The notes under the pieces: model-generated
Database searches by the model: none
What the model was told of the DNA's origin: nothing
Seen by the model: the letters and a program-made list of their open reading frames with translations, nothing else
Position numbers and translations under genes: made by a program
DNA from: CAITSH01 sp945892985
GTDB taxonomy: Bacteria > Pseudomonadota > Gammaproteobacteria > Burkholderiales > SG8-39
Direction: 5' to 3'
DNA: 37,488 nt
NCBI GenBank assembly: GCA_945892985.1
Contig: CAMDDU010000043.1
Coordinates: 1-37,488, forward strand
Part shown: piece after piece, positions 36,019-37,488 of the stretch
Position numbering within the stretch: the first letter of the stretch is position 1
Layout of the letters: every line of letters begins with the position of its first letter

Positions 36019-36165
36019 GGGGATGTGTCCTTTTTTGTCTTTCAGCAATGTCAGCATGTTTGTCTCCATTCTCGCATAAACGGTACGGCCGTCTTCCGGG
36101 TTGACTGTTCCTGCCAACGAATTTTTGCTGCCGGGGCCGTGGTAATACATAAAATCTGGCAAGCC

Positions 36166-36194
36166 TTGACAGCCGAACGAACGTTCGGTAATGT
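36166..36194 (+). promoter_or_regulatory. Sigma-70 promoter of the LexA-like gene
   Basis: TTGACA (36166-36171), a 17-bp spacer and TAATGT (36189-36194). The -35 is perfect, the -10 is weak. Transcription would start at about 36200-36202, at the ATG itself, so the mRNA would be leaderless. No ribosome binding site lies upstream of the ATG. Confidence 0.65.
36173..36188. promoter_or_regulatory. Candidate LexA-type operator CCGAAC-N4-GTTCGG
   Basis: A perfect inverted repeat with 6-bp arms and a 4-bp spacer lies inside the promoter spacer. GAAC-N4-GTTC is the form known for LexA/DinR of Gram-positive bacteria, unlike the CTGT-N8-ACAG type of E. coli. Autorepression is the obvious reading. It is 155 bp upstream of recA and could also act on that divergent gene. 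Confidence 0.65.
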
Positions 36195-36200
36195 ACCCCC

Positions 36201-36776
36201 ATGGCTGACGATAATCAATATCTTTTAAAACTTCAGGACTACTACGCCAAGCACCGCGTGATGCCTTCCTACGCGACGCTGGGCGAGCTGGTGGGCCTGT
36301 CCTCCAAGGCTTCCGTGGCCGAACTGGTGCTGCGCCTTAAGGCCGAGCGTCTCGTTGAGAGCACGCCCGACCGCAGGCTCAAACCGGGCAAGCGCTTTTT
36401 TGAGCGCAGCCTTGAAGAGAGTGTGCACGCGGGCATGCCGCACCCGGCCTTCGACTCACGCCCCGATTCGGTGTCCATCGACGACTACCTCGTCTATCAC
36501 CCTTCGAAGACCACGCTGATCACCGTCAAGGGCGACTCCATGATCAACGCGGGCATCCACGACGGCGATATCGTGGTGGTGGAAAAGCGCGCCACCGCCA
36601 ATGTCAACGACCTCGTCGTCGCCATCGTCGAGGGTGAGTTCACCCTCAAGCGCCTCGGCCGTGAAAAAGGGCGCATGGTGCTGATTCCCGAGAACAAGGC
36701 CTACCCGGTGATCCGGCCGAAAGAAGACCTGGAAATTTTCGGCGTCGTGGTGGGGCAGTTCCGGCGTTATCGCTAG
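36201..36776 (+). CDS. LexA-family repressor/S24 autoprotease
   Basis: A 191-residue LexA-like protein. The winged HTH is about 5-65 (MPSYATLGELVGLSSKASVAEL-type recognition region). The cleavage site Ala77-Gly78 is in VHAGMP; catalytic Ser113 is in VKGDSM, and Lys150 is in EFTLKRL. So the RecA-stimulated self-cleavage machinery is intact. The HTH differs from E. coli LexA. It is divergent from recA with an operator-like palindrome in its own promoter, which supports an SOS repressor role. I do not assign lexA firmly because a second LexA elsewhere in the genome is possible. An IS30-type element begins about 150 bp downstream. Confidence 0.92.
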   Translation: MADDNQYLLKLQDYYAKHRVMPSYATLGELVGLSSKASVAELVLRLKAERLVESTPDRRLKPGKRFFERSLEESVHAGMPHPAFDSRPDSVSIDDYLVYHPSKTTLITVKGDSMINAGIHDGDIVVVEKRATANVNDLVVAIVEGEFTLKRLGREKGRMVLIPENKAYPVIRPKEDLEIFGVVVGQFRRYR

Positions 36777-36825
36777 CCCCCTCAGTAACAGGCTGAAGAA
36801 GGGCGACTGGCGGGGATTTCGGGCA

Positions 36826-37488
36826 ACTTTGCGAATTAAACCTCGAAGTGCAACATCCGGGCTTTAGAGGAAGGTGAGATGCCCCGGGGTGTACCTTTCT
36901 GTTTGCGAAGACGGATAGGAGCATCCCATGCGCTACAAGCATCTCACCTTTGAGCAACGCTATCACATCGAGCTGGGCAAGCGCAGGCCTCTGACTAGCG
37001 AGGTCATTGCGCGTCAAATCGGGGTTCATCCGAGCACAGTAAGTCGTGAGTACAGGCTGGGACAAGATCCAGACGGGTACTACTGCGCGGCACGCGCCGA
37101 TGAGCGCGCCAAAGCCAGAAACGCACGCTCGGCGGGCAATCACCCGACCAAGCCGGCGGCGCTGTGGGACCTGGTGGGTGGCTGGATTGCCCAAGGACAT
37201 TCGCCAGAGCAAGCGGCAGGAAGGCTAAACCGGGTGGGGGTAGAACTTAGAGTAAGCGTACCGGCGATCTACGCCTATGTGCGTCGTGATGAGCGCATTT
37301 GCGGGGACCTGCACACGCAGCTACGCCGGGCGCACAAGAAGGCGCTCTGGCGCAGCTCTACCGGAGGAATGCCTCGCAATCGCCCCTCGATCCGCCATCG
37401 CCCCAAGCACATTCAAGAGCGCCTGCAGGCAGGCCATTGGGAGGCCGATACAATGCGCGGCAAGATAAGCGAGCCGCGCTGCGTTCTG
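36826..37488 (+). mobile_element. IS30-family insertion sequence, left part only
   Basis: The element contains an IS30-type transposase gene and runs off the right edge. The left end is not fixed: the inverted-repeat-like sequence GCAACTTTGCG / CGAAGTGCAAC (36827-36861) is the best candidate for the terminal repeat, so the start given is approximate. The gap 36777-36927 otherwise holds no gene. The right end and target duplication are outside the window. Confidence 0.6.
36928..37488 (+). CDS. IS30-family transposase, 5' part
   Basis: 187 codons open to the window edge. The N-terminus MRYKHLTFEQRYHIELG is typical of IS30-family transposases, followed by the HTH (VIARQIGVHPSTVSREY), a second DNA-binding region (about 90-130, GHSPEQAAGRL), and the start of the DDE catalytic domain at HWEADTM, which holds the first catalytic aspartate. 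AGGAG lies six bases before the ATG. The remaining acidic residues lie beyond the window, so activity cannot be judged. Confidence 0.92.
   Translation, partial: MRYKHLTFEQRYHIELGKRRPLTSEVIARQIGVHPSTVSREYRLGQDPDGYYCAARADERAKARNARSAGNHPTKPAALWDLVGGWIAQGHSPEQAAGRLNRVGVELRVSVPAIYAYVRRDERICGDLHTQLRRAHKKALWRSSTGGMPRNRPSIRHRPKHIQERLQAGHWEADTMRGKISEPRCVL

Noticed and set aside
36019..36162. 48-codon N-terminal extension of RecA
   Set aside because: The extra part is open by chance; MDENKSKALA matches the family start and has its own ribosome binding site.

Overview
The window looks like chromosomal DNA of a GC-rich betaproteobacterium, most likely Burkholderiales. The reasons are three Bug/TctC-type solute receptors plus a TctAB transporter, a glcDEF glycolate oxidase operon, a recA-recX-alaS neighbourhood, and abundant intergenic repeats carrying the CATTGCGAG core or the GTCATTCCCGC core. 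This is inferred from gene content; no phylogeny was run. No rRNA, tRNA or CRISPR array was seen.

Layout. (1) 1-5.5 kb: a LysR regulator and, on the opposite strand, a catabolic block of SDR dehydrogenase, cyclic amidohydrolase (allantoinase/dihydroorotase type), Bug receptor and DUF3830 protein. The block looks AT-richer than the rest. Three near-identical palindromes of T-N11-A type lie before lysR, the Bug gene and the SDR gene and suggest one regulon. (2) 5.5-10.8 kb: glutathione-dependent formaldehyde dehydrogenase, a fused osmolyte binding protein/permease translationally coupled to an ABC exporter, and a MAPEG protein. (3) 10.8-16.3 kb: glcDEF, then a cupin with a Phe-for-Tyr SDR. (4) 16.3-19.2 kb: a tightly overlapped lysR-APC permease-methyltransferase operon whose methyltransferase has a Tat/lipoprotein-like N-terminus. 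(5) 19.2-21.6 kb: gene-poor DNA with small repeats, a GNAT remnant, a PduO-type cobalamin adenosyltransferase and a six-copy array of a hairpin-forming repeat. (6) 21.6-24.8 kb: tctB-tctA, a good terminator, then a Bug gene. (7) 24.9-28.1 kb: a cyclic-nucleotide-domain protein, a UbiA-family (DPPR synthase-like) enzyme and a GT39/ArnT-like glycosyltransferase. (8) 28.2-33 kb: DAHP synthase behind an aromatic-rich leader peptide and an intrinsic terminator, a lone periplasmic binding protein, and alaS. (9) 33.3-37.5 kb: a Bug gene, recX, recA, a divergent LexA-like repressor, and the start of an IS30-family element cut by the window edge.

The most interesting regulatory signals are two. First, the DAHP synthase leader: a short ORF with seven Phe/Tyr codons among twelve, followed by a terminator hairpin with a 9-T run just before aroG, which is the architecture of ribosome-mediated attenuation. 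Second, the LexA-like gene: a TTGACA box, a 17-bp spacer filled almost entirely by CCGAAC-N4-GTTCGG (a Gram-positive-type LexA box), and a -10 element placed so that transcription would begin at about the ATG, suggesting a leaderless SOS-type repressor mRNA.
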